This document shows, in pieces, positions 7,183-8,643 of a stretch of DNA of 8,643 nucleotides (positions are counted from its first letter, which is position 1; each line of letters opens with the position of its first letter). The notes beneath the pieces were generated by a model, which had not been told where the DNA came from, did no database searches, and worked only from the letters and a program-made list of their open reading frames with translations. The stretch is from an uncultured Oscillospiraceae bacterium (GTDB lineage: Bacteria; Bacillota; Clostridia; Oscillospirales; Oscillospiraceae): the NCBI GenBank assembly GCA_900758315.1, contig CAAERF010000094.1, positions 1 to 8,643 on the forward strand, read 5' to 3'. The position numbers were made by a program, and so were the translations under genes.

Positions 7183-7211
7183 ATTATATTGAGAAAATCG
7201 GGATTGGTGTA
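7183..7211 (-). promoter_or_regulatory. Promoter of the zinc-ribbon operon
   Basis: Reading leftward, TATAAT occupies 7188-7183, and TACACC (7211-7206) is a weak -35 at 17-bp spacing with three of six matches. Initiation would be near 7176, about 27 nt upstream of the ATG, and the leader contains the ribosome binding site AGGGGTGG. Confidence 0.5.
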
Positions 7212-7220
7212 GTTTGCGAA

Positions 7221-7259
7221 TAATAAGAAAGACCTTGGGAGAAAATATCTCTCAAGGTC
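7221..7259 (-). terminator. Terminator of the PAP2 gene
   Basis: GACCTTG (7231-7237) pairs with CAAGGTC (7253-7259), extended by GAGA against TCTC across one mismatch, with a small AT loop. Read leftward the stem runs into CTTTCTTATTATTC. It lies between the PAP2 stop codon and the promoter of the zinc-ribbon operon, so the two minus-strand units are probably transcribed separately. Confidence 0.75.
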
Positions 7260-7284
7260 AATAAGTGATTCCTCAGTTAGAATT

Positions 7285-7950
7285 TTATCTTTCCTGTCGG
7301 GCAATAAGAGTGGTTACACTATAATAAATCATCACTAAACCCGCACTTAAAATTGCCCCGCCAATAATATCAGTAATCCAATGAACACCGGATATCAACC
7401 TGCCAATTACCATAAAAGCAGTAAATGCAATTAAAGCAAAGGCAAATGCTCTTTTCATTTTTGTATTTCTAATTCTACTGTTTAGCTGCATAACAGCTGT
7501 CGGCATAACACACATAACAAGCAAGGTTGTCGATGATGGATACGAAGCTTCAAGAAAACCGTTAATCAATACCGGGCGGTAATTGACAACATAAAATTCA
7601 AAAAACAAATATGCCGCCATTACAACAATATAGAATGCTCCCAACACCAAAATACTGGAATCGACCTTGAATAAGCTTTTTCTTTTAATAAGCTGTATAA
7701 GTCCAAGCAACGCAAATCCCAAAATAAAGCAAAGCGGTATCAGTCCTAACCAGTCCGTAACGGTATATATTGCCATATGCACACCTGTCAGGCTGTGGAT
7801 AAAGCCGTTCAAGGTTGCAAATCCAACAGAAGAGTTTTGTGGCCCGATGGGCTGAACATCAATAAGGCTTATTGCCACTGTCCACAAAATAAATAACACT
7901 ACCATTGCTATTCCTGAAAGCAATACTTTTTGACTTTTTTCTTTTTTCAT
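7285..7950 (-). CDS. PAP2-superfamily membrane protein with altered catalytic motifs
   Basis: This 221-residue integral membrane protein has a Lys-rich cytoplasmic start (MKKEKSQK) and about six hydrophobic segments, the layout of PAP2 lipid phosphatases that act on lipid phosphates or pyrophosphates at the membrane. The three-motif order is present: motif 1 NYRPV (R125, P126), motif 2 YPSST (138-141 for PSST), motif 3 GRLISGVHWITD (R184, H190, D194). The nucleophile His and its Asp partner in motif 3 are intact. The motif 1 Lys is replaced by Glu (E118), and the PSGH His is replaced by Thr (T141). The motif 2 His is usually the general acid, so activity may be changed or lost. I chose the ATG at 7948-7950, nine bases after AAAGGA; the upstream TTG at 7957-7959 is almost on top of that site. 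Its substrate is unknown. Confidence 0.83.
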   Translation of the reverse strand: MKKEKSQKVLLSGIAMVVLFILWTVAISLIDVQPIGPQNSSVGFATLNGFIHSLTGVHMAIYTVTDWLGLIPLCFILGFALLGLIQLIKRKSLFKVDSSILVLGAFYIVVMAAYLFFEFYVVNYRPVLINGFLEASYPSSTTLLVMCVMPTAVMQLNSRIRNTKMKRAFAFALIAFTAFMVIGRLISGVHWITDIIGGAILSAGLVMIYYSVTTLIARQER

Positions 7951-7995
7951 TTTTATCAATCCTTTGCCATAATTATTTGGCTTTCGCCTGTTTAC

Positions 7996-8024
7996 AATAT
8001 AGGCGGAATGAATAAAAATGAAAA
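7996..8024 (-). promoter_or_regulatory. Promoter of the PAP2 gene
   Basis: Reading leftward, TATATT (8001-7996) is a good -10, and TTTTCA (8024-8019) gives four of six -35 matches at 17-bp spacing. The inverted repeat CGCCT (7985-7989) and AGGCG (8001-8005), with 11 bases between, brackets the -10 and the likely start site. It could be an operator. Transcription could also enter from the XRE fragment upstream, as no terminator is evident between them. Confidence 0.45.
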
Positions 8025-8058
8025 GAATTTCACCGTCACATTGGCGACACGCTTCGTA

Positions 8059-8561
8059 TCATCGCCATTTTATCAGCATCAGAGACTTTATCGCCAAGAA
8101 AACAAAAGTGAAAAAGGCTGCATAAGGTTGAAGTGTTATCATAAATTCTATTGTAGCAACTGTGCTTAACACAATGGATATTTGATGTTTGTGTTTCAAC
8201 CAAAACACTGCTTCATAATTTTGTAGAGCGAGAAGCAAAACACCTGTAAGTACAATTCCAAATACAATAATTAAATACGGTATTTTGATATACTGCGGGG
8301 TACCTGTCAGCGAAAGTAAAGATACCTCTTTTATAATCTCATCACCCTTTTGTCCAAAGAAAGGCAGAAACAGAAACATAATCAAACTGCAATCGAGTAA
8401 ACCAAACACTAAGTCTCTTGTATGTTTTTCCTTTTGCTTATTATCCTCGTCAGCAATTTTAAGTATTTCTTCACCGGACAATAACTCATCTATTGACACT
8501 GAAAAAAACTTTGAAATTGCTTTTAATGACTCGATATTGGGAACTCCTCTGCCCGTCTCCC
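8059..8561 (-). pseudogene. XRE-family membrane regulator, 5'-truncated
   Basis: The readable frame begins at ETGRGVPN and continues IESLKAISKFFSVSIDELL, which is the end of a helix-turn-helix domain of the XRE/Cro type. It then passes through a charged linker (SGEEILKIADEDNKQKEKH) into about four hydrophobic segments, ending LMLIKWR. Family members of this design are one-component regulators anchored in the membrane. In the usual protein the frame would continue upstream through the HTH recognition helix as ISKWETGR. Here the Trp codon reads AGG instead of TGG, and an in-frame TAA follows at 8566-8568, so roughly the first 35 residues are missing. The only nearby start, a GTG at 8497-8499, lies after the DNA-binding domain and lacks a ribosome binding site. 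It is co-directional with PAP2, 108 bp apart, and may once have regulated it. The gene was most likely cut by integration of the element on its right. Confidence 0.8.
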
Positions 8562-8595
8562 TTAATTAAAGATATTGTTGGGTAAAAAAGAAAGG
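8560..8595. other. Candidate element boundary (att-like junction)
   Basis: Similarity to the XRE gene stops at 8560-8561, and a palindrome TTAATTAA (8562-8569) follows at once. The remaining 27 bases separate it from the stop codon of the recombinase-like gene. A recombinase gene ending a few tens of bases from the attachment site is the usual layout for elements moved by large serine recombinases. The exact crossover bases cannot be set from one end. Confidence 0.5.
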
Positions 8596-8643
8596 TCAGT
8601 CGATTTTGCCGATGAAGCGGTAGTAGATTTCTACTTCCTGCTC
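8596..8643 (-). CDS. C-terminal end of a probable large serine recombinase, partial
   Basis: The frame enters from the right edge and encodes 15 residues, EQEVEIYYRFIGKID, before TGA (8596-8598). From memory this ending resembles the extreme C-terminus of large serine recombinases of the TnpX/DUF4368 group, which often finish with an I-x-Y-x-F-I-G-x-(I/V)-(D/E) pattern. Those enzymes cut and join attachment sites through an N-terminal catalytic serine and carry recombinase and zinc-ribbon domains, all of which lie outside the window. Fifteen residues are too few for certainty. The location right beside a disrupted gene supports the call. A different protein with a similar tail is the alternative. 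Confidence 0.45.
   Translation of the reverse strand, partial: EQEVEIYYRFIGKID

Noticed and set aside
7957..7959. TTG start for the PAP2 gene
   Set aside because: It is one base from AAAGGA, too close for initiation; the ATG at 7948-7950 is correctly spaced.
8059..8499. Intact 146-residue membrane protein starting at GTG 8499
   Set aside because: The frame continues upstream with clear HTH-domain sequence to 8561, so the GTG is an internal Val codon. It also lacks a ribosome binding site.

Overview
The window looks like accessory DNA from a low-to-mid GC Firmicute, most likely a gut Clostridia member (Lachnospiraceae or Oscillospiraceae type). This rests on recalled resemblance of the proteins, on GGAGG-type ribosome binding sites with TATAAT promoters, and on the gene content: a streptomycin-type resistance gene, an RHS giant gene, a zinc-ribbon nuclease and a recombinase end. 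No ribosomal or core housekeeping gene is present to fix the genus. Base composition changes sharply along the window. The RHS block is GC-richer, the aminoglycoside resistance gene is very AT-rich, and the rest is intermediate, which suggests a mosaic built by several transfers.

Layout from left to right: (1) 1-3533, minus strand, is a long RHS/YD-repeat polypeptide, open over its whole length and cut by the left window edge just after the conserved YDPWG core motif. Its polymorphic C-terminus lies outside. Its 5' end runs straight into a stop codon with no credible start, so it appears N-terminally truncated. (2) 3534-3813 has no convincing gene. It holds repeated GTCAAAAT motifs that look like the end of an insertion element, a leftward terminator that serves no visible gene, and a promoter for the next gene. 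(3) 3814-4581 (+) is a nucleoside phosphorylase, followed at 4635-5507 (+) by an ANT(6)/AadE aminoglycoside 6-adenylyltransferase with its own extended -10 promoter. A strong hairpin terminator ends this block. (4) 5582-7149, minus strand, is a two-gene operon: a protein of five zinc-ribbon repeats plus a nuclease-like C-terminal domain, overlapping by a GTGA junction a 59-residue protein that may be a ribbon-helix-helix protein. (5) 7285-7950, minus strand, is a PAP2-family membrane protein with altered catalytic motifs. (6) 8059-8561, minus strand, is the 3' part of a membrane-anchored XRE-type regulator whose DNA-binding N-terminus has been cut off. (7) 8596-8643, minus strand, is the last 15 codons of what is probably a large serine recombinase.

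The right end is best read as the boundary of an integrated element: recombinase stop codon, short gap, then the middle of a disrupted XRE gene. The most attractive candidate for an undescribed functional unit is the translationally coupled pair of zinc-ribbon/nuclease protein and small RHH-like protein. It could be a nucleic-acid-targeting accessory or defence module, but that function is inferred, not shown.
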